From Cardiocondyla obscurior (lineage: Eukaryota; Arthropoda; Insecta; Hymenoptera; Formicidae), in assembly GCF_019399895.1 (NCBI RefSeq), contig NC_091884.1, positions 2,172,501 to 2,236,500 on the forward strand: 64,000 nucleotides of DNA. Reading direction: 5' to 3'. The notes beneath the pieces are model-generated. The model saw only the letters and a list, made by a program, of their open reading frames with translations, was not told the origin of the DNA and did no database searches. The stretch's first letter is position 1. Every line of letters starts with the position of its first letter. Shown here one piece after another: positions 28,401 to 40,167 of the stretch. The position numbers and the translations under genes are program-made.

Positions 28401-28776
28401 CACGCATAACTTCTAAGCAAACAATTTTTTTTCTTACGTTTCACTCGCCAGCTTCCGCTACGGATGACGTTCAACCGATCGTCTTTCTCGCGCATGCCGA
28501 AATAAAACACTATCGAGACGATCTCGTGGGGAGATTCCTATGAGAGCTGTGCCAGGCAAATTCGCAGCCGAAGAGAAAGAGAACGAGAGAGAGAGAAGTA
28601 TCGGATGGCACGCGCCCGGAACGATTCCGGCCGTCGAGAAGAGATTTACGAATCGACGGTGAATCGGTCGAGTAATAAGCTTACGCGCGAGACGTGAATT
28701 ATTGAAGGGCGACACACAGAGAACGAACGTGCGTGTTTCGCAATGTATATCGCGAATCGATAGCAAGCACGCCGCG

Positions 28777-29154
28777 ATGGCAAATTCGAGCGGGAAAATA
28801 ACGGAGCGCGATATAAATATTAATGCGCGGCAATTAAAAGCTCAATATTTGATTCGAGAAAAGAAAAAAGAAGAAAAAAACGCTAGACGGACAAGGTCGG
28901 TCTCCCGGGATCCTTCTTCGATTCCTCGCCGCGAGGAAAGTAAAGACGCACTCCCGGCATTATTTATAAATCGTCCCGTCGCAGCGGATCGAGAATCGCT
29001 GCATAATTCACGCGTCACTCTCCGCAATTCGATCGGCCGGACGAAGGTATCGTCGCTCGCGCGGCTCCTGCTGACATTTCAATCGGGCGGTATTTGTCTT
29101 GTTATCGGCCCCGTCGTATTGTGGTGCAAAGTGTGTACATCTACCGTCTTTTGA
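28777..29154 (+). CDS. Possible small ORF, 125 codons, unknown
   Basis: It starts at a true ATG in reasonable context (gccgcgATGG). The N-terminus reads MANSSGKITERDININ, followed by a Lys/Glu/Arg-rich stretch and then a hydrophobic end (SGGICLVIGPVVLW). The frame is also open upstream of this ATG. No domain is recognised. It lies in the largest CpG-rich patch of the window, where several frames are open at once, so chance is the leading explanation. It could instead be an upstream ORF or 5' exon of the ORF at 29767. Confidence 0.12.
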   Translation: MANSSGKITERDININARQLKAQYLIREKKKEEKNARRTRSVSRDPSSIPRREESKDALPALFINRPVAADRESLHNSRVTLRNSIGRTKVSSLARLLLTFQSGGICLVIGPVVLWCKVCTSTVF

Positions 29155-29367
29155 ACTCGCTACGTATCACGGTGACCGATCTAATTGCACTGCGGCGCGA
29201 GGGAGAAGAAAAAGAAAGAAAAAAATATGTATTTGTCATTGGCGAGCTGTCTCGACAAGGACAACTTTCCGAGGCCCTCCCGCTCGTCGGAATTGCTCGC
29301 GTAAATGCGCCAGGAAAATCGAATAACGTATCGTGGCTTCGAATCGAGGAGCTGCGTGTGGTCGCGC

Positions 29368-29385
29368 GGTTTAGGTTTAGGTTAG
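29368..29385. repeat. Short telomere-like repeat
   Basis: GGTTTAGGTTTAGGTTAG resembles the arthropod telomere unit TTAGG. It is too short to be more than an interstitial trace or chance. Confidence 0.5.
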
Positions 29386-29766
29386 AATGGCGCTCGCGAC
29401 ACTTTTCACCGCCGTCGCGGCCTTGACACTCAAAAGGATTCTTGAACGCGAACGATCGATCTCGCGCGAGGGGAGTTCGTCGTCCTTACCGCGTGTCTGA
29501 CGGAGGGAGGAGGGGGCGGAACGATCGGGAGACGCGGACTGAGAGAGAGAAAAAAATAAAAGAAGACGAAACCGTGATATATTTACATGATCGACGTGTG
29601 CTGCGGTCTGGTCGGCTCGCCGGCATTGCGGTGATGGTGGCCGTTGCTATTGCGGTTATTGCCGCCGCCGCCGCTTAATCCTTGCACCTGTGCACTAGTC
29701 GCGATAGTAGTCCTCGCCGGCTGCCGGCTCGCGCTATCCTTCAGTATCTTCGTCGCACTTAGCGGC

Positions 29767-30198
29767 ATGGCTGTCACGCACATCGTTCCGCCGAGCGCGG
29801 CCGCGGGTATCACCTCGCCGCTGGCGCACACACCGCGAGTCGTTGGGCTCGCTGCCCCGCGCGACAGGGAATACGCGGTCTCTCAGCTGGGCCAGGACAT
29901 CCGGACTGACGACGCCGACGACGACGGTAACGCCGCCGGCGGTGGCGAGGACGACGCGATCTTCACGCGACGTCCCACGCGACGCGACGGTGCACGAGAC
30001 GGTGTTCGCCCGCTCGGACTCGCAGAACCGCCCGTACCGATAGCGAGCATCAACGCGGATGCGCTCGACCTCCCGGGGAAGGAGAGTACCGCGATTAGAA
30101 AGATTAACGTGGACCCGTGGCAACTCGGGGCCGCGACGCTACAGCGAGCCGTTCCGCGTTCTCGTACGATTAATCCCCGCACGCGCGCGAGCGTGTAA
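29767..30198 (+). CDS. Candidate nested gene: 143-residue protein of unknown function
   Basis: The ATG lies in a good context (agcggcATGG), 21 bases after a plausible acceptor (cgctatccttcag at 29745). Codons strongly favour G or C at the third position. The protein starts MAVTHIVPPSAAAGITS. It has an acidic low-complexity segment (DDADDDGNAAGGGEDD) near residues 50-66, Arg-rich pairs (TRRPTRRDG), and a more ordinary tail including INADALDLPGKES and RKINVDPWQLGAATLQRAV. The same frame is open upstream to 29635 and encodes a hydrophobic run (CALVAIVVLAG, LSFSIFVALSG) without an ATG. A start supplied by an upstream exon would therefore give a signal peptide or membrane anchor. No family is recognised. 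Antisense frames are also open, and local GC is high. Confidence 0.28.
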   Translation: MAVTHIVPPSAAAGITSPLAHTPRVVGLAAPRDREYAVSQLGQDIRTDDADDDGNAAGGGEDDAIFTRRPTRRDGARDGVRPLGLAEPPVPIASINADALDLPGKESTAIRKINVDPWQLGAATLQRAVPRSRTINPRTRASV

Positions 30199-30273
30199 AT
30201 AACGTTCCTCTTCCGTACCACCGTTCGTGTCGTACAACGCTAGCAGATCCCACCTCGTGGCGCGCCGCGGGCC

Positions 30274-30302
30274 TACTGAGTGACTGATTGACTGAGTGAC
30301 TG
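30274..30302. repeat. Short imperfect repeat of TGACTGA-like units
   Basis: About four units of TGAGTGACTGATTGACTG type in tandem inside the CpG-rich patch. Confidence 0.7.
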
Positions 30303-33300
30303 CCGCGAGCCTCGAGCCACGAGCTGCCCTGCGTGGGTGCACACGCGGTCTACGTCGAGCGACGGGGCTGCCGGAGCCCTGGTTGGCCTGATCCAGGGGC
30401 AAACGCGCGAGGTGGAGGCAACGCCGGCCAATAGCGCGCCGCGTCCGCCGCAGCGACCCTTCGAGAGTCACGGTCGCCACTTGGTCGCGAGCCGTCGCGC
30501 CGTACGTATCGTGCCGTCCGTGTCGTCTCACTCCGTAGCGAAGGTTCTACCTCCGTGCTACCTTCAACTCCCAAGACCGTATCCCGCGGACCGTCTCTCT
30601 TTACTTCATAAAACGAGTTCGCGGCGCGGAATATCTTTCAGTGTCGAGCCAAATATCTCGAGTGTTCTCGTCGATCGAGCCATTCCCCGTTTCCGAATTT
30701 TCCTTTGACACTCGCGCGTGTGATGCGGATCGATAATCGAGAGGAGCTCCAGGAAGCTCGAGTCTCGTACCTACACGCCGAGCGAAGAGGGCCCCCGATC
30801 TAGGAATATTGTCGCGCGATGAATTTCTATCCGAGTTGTATTCCCAACCTACCAACACGCTCCACAATTTCGCACGTGTGACTTGAAGAGTCGCGATGGT
30901 GTCAGTGTCGCTTTAGGTGTGATCAATCGACTCTCGTCAGTCACGCGACGAACTCGTTCGGCGTGGTGTCTCTTTAAGTGAATCCGTACGGATAATTCAA
31001 TCTTTCCCACCCACGTGCTCTAGTCTTGTACTTTTCGACGATGCGTTGTCGCCACAAAATTTTGTTTTTGTTGTATAAATTAAAAAAAAAAAAAAAATTT
31101 TTTGATCGAAATAAATTCTTTTTTCTTTTTTTTTTTTTTTTTTCTCGAAATGTAACATTTTCCACACTTGCTTATTCATACTTTATTCGTGCTCGCATCG
31201 ATAGTGCTTGTGATTCGTAAAAAATATAAAAAAAATAAAAAAAGTTGAAACCACTCGAGGATTCATCAAAATGTTATTTTCTATGAATTTTTATGAACGC
31301 CATATCGATATTTATTGCAATTGGAGAAACCTCGCCGTTCTCTCAGCACGTGGAAATGATTGATGTCGCGTTGATTGACAAATATACGTGTCGTCCGCGT
31401 CAAAAGTGCTCTTCGCGTCCAAATTTTACTTGTTTTTGATGCGAATGTTACTTGCAACGACTACGGCGGCACGTTTCGTAATCGTGATCACTATTTCACG
31501 AGTCTCGTAAAACTTTTTATTGCCCCGTCAATTGTTGAATATACGTTCTCGTTTTTTTCTTTTTAGATACTTTTTTATAGATATATTTTTTGAATAGATA
31601 TAAATAAGCGTTCATATTATTAAAAAGTCGGATGGTTCTCACTAAGTTTAGAAATTCGCGATACTACCGACTTTCGGAAATTTAACGAGAAAACAAGAAT
31701 AATAAAAATAAATTTGCAAATATGACTATTTAAATTGACGTTCTCTAAAATGATAACATTGATTTATACAAATAAAAATATTATTTTGTGCAATCAGTCA
31801 ATTCAGCGATCGATTGTGAATGGCAAGATAAAGTTCCCTCGCACGATTGTAAAAATTTAGATTTTTTTTTCTTCGTGGAAAATATTTGTCGTAACAAATA
31901 ACGTTTTTTTTTTTTTTTAACGGAACGTGACGATTGCGCGAAATCACGCACAATTGGCGCAGCAATTTGAATCTTCCGATAAATTTTTGACGTTCCATTC
32001 TTCAGATTTTCGTGATACAAAAAAAAAATGTAAAAAAAAAAATTAGCAGACGGCAGCAATATTCGCGCGAGGCCAACTGCCTCATGGTCGTTTTGATCTA
32101 TAGGTTGAGGTGCATTTTCATGCATGCAATTTATATTCGCGATTCTCATACGCGAAAATATCTCCGGAGATATTAATTCCGCGATTTCTATGCGCCTCCG
32201 CGACGCATGATCGGACGCGTCGCTTTGTGAGCGCCGATTGAAATGTAAATGTGAAAAGGATATCGATAACAGAGACGTGTTCGCATACCACGTGAAAGTT
32301 TTTCCCTACGATTATTCGTGCGTATACCTATTGAAAAATGAGATGGTAGCGTGACCGAGACTTGGAAAGAGCCACGACACCAGGAAAAAAAATTCTATCT
32401 AAAATAAGACGACTTTATGCAAATTATATTTAATTTTATGCACTGCTAATTACACAATAAAAAAAAATTATTTAAGAGACTCCTATGTTCTTATAATTTT
32501 TTTACAACGGCTATTTTTCCCTGTAGAAAAATCCCTTTAACTCTTTATTCCTTTAAATAATAAAAAAAATAAAACAATTTTTGTTCTTATTTTCTAGTCT
32601 AAATATCGCACACAATAAGACAAATAAAAAAAAAAAATACAAAAAGCAGAGTTCTACTTGAAAACTTTAAATTACGTAATAATACTGACATCAGGGAATT
32701 ACATGAATACAATGAGCAACGAATTACGCGGGTGTCCGTAATTTTCCGAGGCTCGAGTACAATAAAGATATCTGCTTAACTCGGAATGCCGGTGCTCGTC
32801 CTACGGAGCCAATTCGCGATCGCTCATCCGAGCAGAGTACAAGCCTCTGAAAGAATAATTTGGAATCCGTTGTACTCAACGGCGCGGCGGCACGAAGCGA
32901 AATAAATTACAGGACAAGCCCGACGTCCGTAATCAATGCTTGTGAAATGTCAAATGCGCGTTCTTACAGGTTTCGTTCGGGCCCAAGTGGACGCATCTGG
33001 ACGACGACATTGCATCGGCGGGATCTGTGTGTACCTGCCAGAACGCGGCCTCTCTTTTACCTACTTTCTCTCTCTCTTTCTTTCTCCTTTCCGCGTGCTG
33101 CACGGCCTATTTTTTTTTTTTCCTCTCCAGAAACACGCGCGTACCTCGGAGCTGACCAGGTGCGGATTTCCAGACCTCCGGATGCCTCGCGACCTCCGTC
33201 GTCCCCTCCCCAGCGCCTTTCACGATCCAGTAGATCGCCCTTTACCGCACACGACCCCTCTTTATATCGCCTATTAACTTTGGCGTTCCACAATATGTGT

Positions 33301-33872
33301 CTGCTCCGCGTCTCGCCAGATCTTATCGCATAGGCCTATCGCCGCCGGCGAAATTGGATTTGACGGGATTGCCCGACGGACGAGTGATCACGTGTAAAAG
33401 CTACACGGTGATTAAACAGAGGATCGAGAAGCGATATAAAGAACGTCCCGAAATCGGCAATTTTGATTTCAGACGGCGATCTCTTCGCGCGAATAATACA
33501 AAAATTATGTTACATGCAAAATTGAAGTAAATAAAAAGCGATGACGCTGTAACATTATTCTGAGATTTGCGAATAAAAGATTTAATTTGCAAGAACTAAG
33601 AAATAAAAATATTTAAAATATGAATACCTCGCGTTTAACAATTTAATAATATTAACAAATAATTCTTAAAACGATTATCAAAGATATTTGCAAATAAAAT
33701 TTACGAAAAAGATATTTAAATGTTACACTAATTGGGACCACTGATCCTCTGTATCCTTAATCTTTTTTTTGTGAAATAAGCTTGGTAATATATCGCTTCT
33801 GATCCTCAAATCCTTTACATCAATATCACGGTGCCAACTAGAACAACGAATATCGAAAAAATGACCACGTAG

Positions 33873-33893
33873 CTCTCTCTCTCTCTCTTTCTC
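33873..33893. repeat. (CT)n microsatellite
   Basis: A CT dinucleotide array with one TT interruption near its right end. Confidence 0.9.
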
Positions 33894-34107
33894 GCGCAGG
33901 AGGCCAACGGCAGCACGTCGTTAGCCCAGCCTCCAATTTGTCGGCTTCTCTTTTCCGTTCCGGGCGATTTTCGACGCGGGGCGCGGCCCTTTGATGGCCA
34001 ACAATGAACGACGGGCTTTTACAATGCGGTCGCGCGGCGACAAAGTCGACTTCGTCAACGGCGACAACGACTACGTGCATCCGTCGCTGAGCATCTTTTA
34101 GTAGCGC

Positions 34108-34123
34108 GGTAGGTAGGTAGGTA
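34108..34123. repeat. (GGTA)4 tetranucleotide repeat
   Basis: Four GGTA units. The last creates a donor-like GGTAAG, but no coding frame supports its use. Confidence 0.85.
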
Positions 34124-37100
34124 AGCAGGAAAAAATTGGAGCTCCTCTCGCAAGGCAGGCTTTAGTTGAATGGCGTTTCGGCATATTTCAAAAACGACAA
34201 ATATTTTCCTCAAAAGGTGTTATTGGCATCGCCACTAAAAACATACCGCCTTAAGGTGTCCCGGAGACGAAGAGCTAGGCTAAATGCGTGAAATTATCGC
34301 GGAAATCGGCTTACCGAAATTTCTTCACGGAGCACCGTTTTGGGATAATTGAGTCGTTAAACGGGAATAATCGGCACCGAAAAGAGCAAACAATTATTTT
34401 CACACTTTACCAAATAAAGATATTACCGTGGAAAAATATTTCCACTCACAGGTTTCAGCTGAAAATTTTTTTATTTGATTATTTCATAAAAAAAAAATTA
34501 AAAAAAAATGTTAAGTAAATACAATTAAATTTATCATTTTATATGACGAAAAAACTCTACGTAATAGTTTTCAAAATAATATTTTATTTTATTTATTATA
34601 CTTGGATTAAATTCTCCTATGATTTAAAGCCAAAAACCATTTGTAGTTTTAACTATTCGACAGGCTTATCATAAGAGTTTTATAAAATATGACCGAGTTT
34701 CGCGTCGTCGTCTAAGTTCCATGGCTTTGACGAGAACGCCGTTGAAAACGTGTTAAAAGCGTGAAATAATTGTACTCTGCTGATGGCTCGTTATAATGAT
34801 CACGTATATATACGCGATATACGGGATGGAAGGGAAAGCGAAGTGGTTTTCCGCGAGAGCAGAAGCTCATTGTCGCGTCGACGAGAAGCGCGGGCGAGCG
34901 TATAGCGGCTGGATGACGTCCGCGCGAAAACGAAAAATGAAAGCATGCACGGCGAACGAGCGAGGGCCAACAAAGGGCTGAGATCGAGTGAGAGACGCGC
35001 GTACAACGAATTTCCGCATACGTGTTACCGGGGCTCCTTTTTTTTTATTTAACCGTCCCGATTCGCCTTGCAAAATGTCCGCTTCGAGTTTGTTAAGCGA
35101 GCGGAAATACCGACGTAGAAGCGGAAGCATGCACGAAACGACATTTCGTCCCTTCTTTTCGCGACAATAGCGAACGGAAATATCGTCCGAGCGAAAATCG
35201 GCGGATCGCCAGCTGAGTCATGAGAGTTACACAACCTATTATGAACTAGAAACATCGCACAGAGAATTTTTCGCTTTCTGAAAAATAAAAAGAGAGAAAG
35301 GAAAAAAGAAAAAAAAAAATCAGAAGCGTTTATTAATACGATTCTTACGGCGGACAGTTCAACAGTTCGCGGTTTAAAGATTAAACGTTAATATCAGGCC
35401 GAATTGCTATTGCGATTCGTGTCGGAGAGTCTCAAAGACCTCAATATCCCTCTTGTACGACCATTACCATTACCTCGCGACCAATGCCACTCTTCACCAA
35501 GACGTACCGACCGCCATAAACCGCCGTCGCCGCGTACGCGTTCAGGTTTTTCAGGTGTGTCGGTTACGCGACCTCCCGAGGGTACGAGCGAAGAAGCCCC
35601 ATCTTTTCGCGAGTCAGCGGTAAAATTTACATACTCCTCGTCGCGTTAATGTAACAGAGTGCGGACGAGAGAGAGATATATATGTACGTACCTATATATG
35701 TATAATAAGCGAGATAGAGAGACGCGCGATACGCGATCGCGGAAGCGGGGGATGACAAAAAGAGCGAGACAGAGTGACGTCGGAAGGGATGACGCAGGGG
35801 GGAGAGAAGGGTGGCGGCGCACGGACTTAAGGGTCGCGCTCACACCGAATTCCAAGCATGCGCTCGGTACCTGCTCGGAATATCGTCTCGTCATATTTCC
35901 GTCGTAACGCGTCGGATCCTCGCCCGCCCTCGAACAACCCTCCCTCCCTCGCCGTCTAACACACCCACCCCCGGCTAGGCGCGACCGCTTGACACGAGGC
36001 GATATTTTATTTGCAAAGAGCCGCGGCTGCAGGTTGCCGCTTCTTCTTATCTTGTGTGCACAGGAATTCCTCTCCTCTCGGTACGGGCACGTCGCGCCGC
36101 GGCGCCGAGATTTCACAACGCCCGTCATACTCCTTTCTTCCGCTCTATCTTCTTTCGCGTAGACCCCTACTTTTCATTTGTCTTTCTATAACTCTTTAAA
36201 CTTTCCTGTTTCTCTCAGGATTCACTCGGAAGTGAACAGCGACGTTGGTCAAAGTTAATAATTTTCGAATGTAGAAAGAAAAAAAAAAAAAGAAACAAAG
36301 AGAGAGAGAAAAAAAAACGTGAGAAAATGTGTCGGGAGTCGCGTAGGTATGTTGTTCGCCCGGCGTTACGAAGTTTTAAAAGTTCGACAAATATTTATAA
36401 AACCAAAATTATTGTTGTTGCGTATATATTAATCTGGAGTCCCTTGACAGCTGAGGACTCGGGACTCGGTTCTATTAGTTTTCATATAGAGTCATCCCCG
36501 TGTGTCTATCTCGAAAGTCTACCTCGCACGGCCTATCTTTGGTCGCTGTCTTCTTCGTCTCGTTTTCTCGGCCCTTCCCTCTTTCTCGCGCCGACGAGCA
36601 CCGTCTCTTCTTTCGTGCGAGCGATACGATGAATTATTTATGAATAGCACCCAGGAACAAGTCGAATCGACCACGCTCGAGAGACCCGGCGCGGGCGGCG
36701 CCTCTTCGAAAGAAAAGACGCCCGATACATATCCAAACCTATTCATCTTATCGAGCTGGCCCGCGAGAAAAAAGGAATTAATGCTCTCGGACGCGCGCTA
36801 GCGAAACGAGCCCGCCTTTGAAATCGCGGGGCGACATCGACAGGCGATCGGCAATATCGTTATAAATGACGCGTTAGATACCGGGAATGCCTTCATTTAA
36901 ATTGCACGCCAAATACTTCGTCACGTACGTTTACAAATTACACGCGAAACTGCACCGCATCGGGGACGTCGATAAATTACGTTATTAAGCTTGTCGCGTA
37001 CTAGCGATTATTCTGTAAGTTATATCGACGAACTCGTTGGACCCGTTAAATGTATGATTAACGACGAGCTATATTTACTACATCGATTACACCCGGCAAT

Positions 37101-38050
37101 CCGTGTCCAGTGATATAGCTGTTACGATAACGATCCGCGCTCGAGCCGATATCCCTTTCCTTCCTTCTTTCTCCTACGCCGAAAGTCAGAAATTTTTTTT
37201 TTTTCACGGTCACCGTCCCCTTCGAGGGATAAATTTTTTAACCCCCTATAAGAAACTGTTCAAGAGAGCGGAAGCGTATCGGTAAATAACGACATCGTTG
37301 CATTTATAATTTCACGGAGCGTGAAAGATGCAAAGTGAGAAAGGCACGGAGAAGGAAGTAAGATCGTAGGAGCGGGTCGTAGGAAGCAGAAAGATGTTGA
37401 TGTTTCGCAGGTCGTACAATGTACGAGGTATGTCGGTACCTTCTCGGGGTTCTCTCGCATGGGTAACGATGCGCAGCATAAAATGCACGGCAGAAATACT
37501 GTAAGAACGGCCCCCGTCCTCGTCCGCGTTACTGTCTCCGTCGTCGTCGCCGTGCACGTCGGATATTCCGCCGGAATAATAAAATACTGGGACTTCCCTT
37601 CGTCTCGTGTTTTCGTTTTATCCGCATTCCGCGCGTCCTCGCGCGTCTTTCTTACCTTCCGACGTGTCGTAAGGTGGGAGAATCGGTTTGCTTCCCTTTC
37701 CGGAAAGGACCTATCGCCCTATCTCAACGCGAGCGTGTACGTATTACCGAAACCAGGTGTTTAAGCGACGGAACGCTTTTTCGTAAGCGGCCTAATTTTT
37801 TTTTAATTTTATTTTTTACTACATTTGTCTATATACGTTTGATTTTTTTTATTAATTTGCAGCGATTAATTATAATCTAAATCAGTGCCGTTTTGATAGT
37901 TTGGATTTCCAACTAGTCGAGATTAAAAGAAAGTTTCTTTGAAAGGACGCTTTGTCTAAATTTTATGAAGCGAAAAATACGTGCTTCAAGATGCCACTGT
38001 CGCATTTCAGTGGACCGTGAAAACTTAACATTGAGCGTAACTAATCTTAC

Positions 38051-38163
38051 CTGCGAAATAGAGGTGGCTCATGCACGAGCAGGTGAAAATCGTTCTCGGA
38101 ACAGACCTCACGGTCCCGGTGGTGCACGGCACATTTGAAACTTCTAGTCCGTTTCCCGCTCAT
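38051..38163 (-). CDS. rho-4: Rhomboid-4/RHBDL3-type protease, exon for the linker after the EF-hands
   Basis: This internal exon is 113 nt: 37 codons plus two bases (AG) that pair with the first G of the 4994 exon to give Arg. The minus strand reads gattgcag|ATGAGC at the acceptor and CGCAG|gtaaga at the donor. The peptide begins MSGKRTRSFKCAVHH and ends HEPPLFR. Only this frame is open across the exon. Human RHBDL3 has MSNKRSNSF and RHBDL1 has ISRKRSSSF just after the second EF-hand (recalled from memory). The leading Met is therefore probably internal and not the start codon, and there is an in-frame stop just upstream in the intron. Joined to the 4994 exon the linker continues as LFR-R-MVRMIGDEF, which also aligns to RHBDL3. 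The intron between the two exons is 33,056 bp. EF-hand exons are expected further right. Confidence 0.85.
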
Positions 38164-40167
38164 CTGCAATCAAAGATACACATTCGGTTAATATAAATAT
38201 AATTATATAAATTACAAATAAATTAATCAGACCACAAAAGCACGATTTAAAAATTCATCCATCTATTAAATTTACACAAATTTGCAAAAAATCTAATCGG
38301 GATTCAAACTGAAATAGAAACATTTTTAATAAAAATACAATATACATATTGCAATAATTCCAAGTCTATGTTACAATTAAAAACAAGCATGATTTACACG
38401 TTTGTAGTATATTAATTATCCAACACCCGCGTAGCTTCGTTTTTACATACGTTACTTATAATCTAAGAAAAAAATAAATAAAAAAAAAAACGTCCCATTA
38501 AATAATCATAAAGTTTTGGAACATTTACGTTCCATTTGCGCGGTAAATTGCGAAACTGGAGATTTGTCTTACGGGAATACGTAGGGACAAAGGCTCGTTG
38601 CCGGTTTTGGCACCGACCCGGTGCGGCGGGGCCATATAGAGAGTTCCCCGAGGCTGATATTTGGATCGAGATCCGTTAACGTGGTTAGGCAAATGCAAGC
38701 AAGAACGCCAGCAAACTCCTCGAGATAAGTTGTGTATATGTACGTAGACGAATGCTGTACTAGAGGCCACCGCATGCCCGTTGTATTCGCTCCACACGCT
38801 TACGTACACTTGAACGTACGTAGATATATCTACCTTGAGATCGTCTTACATTGTAGTTTGCAGCCCGTTTGCGCAAGGATAAGTGTACACGCAATGACAT
38901 AGCCAAAGGACTAATGCGGCGGTTAAAATTAATCAAGTATTAGCCTAGTCAAATTCTCAACGTTGCTACGGCGAAGAAACTCAGCGTGTATATGTGTGCA
39001 TATACTTGTGCTCGTATCATATTATATTAACAAAGAGATATTATAAAAATAGGAAAATTACAACCCGAAGAAAATTCAGATTTATAAATTATTAACAAGT
39101 CAAAAAACGTCAACGGTTATTTATAACTTAATGAATTTTCGATGGTACAGATCATGAATTATTTAAGTACGTCTAGCTTTATTTAGAATTCTTTAATAAG
39201 GGTTCAAGAAATATTGCTTGTATATTTTATATTTAACGTGATAATTAAATATTAATAATATACGTAAATGTTCTGTAGTTATAAAACTCGCGCGTGCAAA
39301 AAAAAAAAAATAATAATTAACAAGATTAATGAACCTATAATATTTAATACGGTTAATGTCCCTATAATTTATTTTCTTGTACAACGTGCCGCTCCGAATG
39401 CATCTCTTTTCGTAAGAAATATGCACGATGTATAATGTGAGTTTTTCCGCAATTTTTCTTTATTCGCAAAGAATACTTTCATACAAACTGGATAAGCCGC
39501 CGGGCTTTCTCATATCTTTGTCCCGATAGCGTCTTAAAGATTTTACATCCACTTTTTTATCACTCCTGCTCTCGCTCCTGTGATTTACGTTAGACATCAT
39601 TTACGAATAGTTACGTCGATTTCTCTCGCCACGTCGCGAAACATTATCCGCTCAATTTTTATTTCTATCTGGTTTAACACGTTTCGCATATTAAAATTAA
39701 AAAAAAAAAATTCCGTTTTAGAAACGGTGTCTGTATAATTTTGAACATTAAAGTAGAAAGGTCCGGACGTGTGTACGAGCTAGACGGTGACGGATGTTTG
39801 AAAAATATTTTGCAAATTTTGCCTCTTATTGTGCCTTCTAACTTGTATACCTGTTTTTCCCATTGCTTCCACCTACTACGTGTTATTTCAGGTGCGACTA
39901 CGCTTTATCCTTATTTTTCAACTTCGCCGATTTATTACCCTGAATGCCTTCCTTCATTTTCTTGACAATTCCATTCTGGCGAAGGTTGAAGTTGAAAATA
40001 TATCGAAGTGAATTCTCTCACGTACGGAAACGAATACTTGATGCCCACCCACAGTGACTTTCGCCATTCAATACCCTTTGACACTTGCCGAGATATCGAA
40101 TGTCTCCAAAATCTTTTAGATTTATTCACAACATTTTTTTCATTAAAACAAATCTATACGTTATACG

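Larger units (their letters stand above)
17496..28776. other. Large intron, middle part; GC-rich patches, no gene recognised
   Basis: AT-rich intronic DNA carries GC-rich patches at 18.88-19.12, 20.93-21.95, 23.94-24.27 and 27.5-27.8 kb. The 21 kb patch contains GA and CT arrays and could be a regulatory island or a non-coding first exon, but no coding frame is convincing there. A strong plus-strand donor (gcgc|gtaagt) at 19.1 kb has no ATG-bearing frame before it. Confidence 0.5.
30199..38050. other. Large intron, right part; GC-rich patches, no gene recognised
   Basis: This stretch adjoins the 38051 exon. The CpG-rich patch continues from 29.2 kb to about 31.0 kb, and others occur at 32.83-33.37, 33.9-34.1, 35.4-36.2, 36.45-36.83 and 37.35-37.7 kb. 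Open frames in them overlap on both strands. A minus-strand AAG|gtaaga at 37.65 kb is a strong donor, but no acceptor or plausible frame precedes it. The AT-rich remainder has A/T tracts near 31.08-31.14 and 31.86-31.92 kb. Confidence 0.5.

Noticed and set aside
37512..37557. Asp-Gly-rich minus-strand peptide (HGDDDGDSNADEDGG) as the missing EF-hand
   Set aside because: It lies downstream of the 38051 exon, lacks the loop spacing with Ile at 8 and Glu at 12, and comes from a simple GTC-rich repeat.
37648..37800. Minus-strand AAG|gtaaga donor at 37.65 kb as another exon end
   Set aside because: Each possible frame meets a stop within about 25 codons, with no pyrimidine-tract acceptor between.
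38525..38809. Minus-strand frames just upstream of the 38163 exon
   Set aside because: Neither frame has EF-loop residues, and the splice sites do not give phase 0 at 38163.
39741..39965. Plus-strand ELDGDGCLKNIL as an EF-hand loop
   Set aside because: It is on the wrong strand for the rhomboid gene, has no Glu at position 12, and no splice sites frame it.
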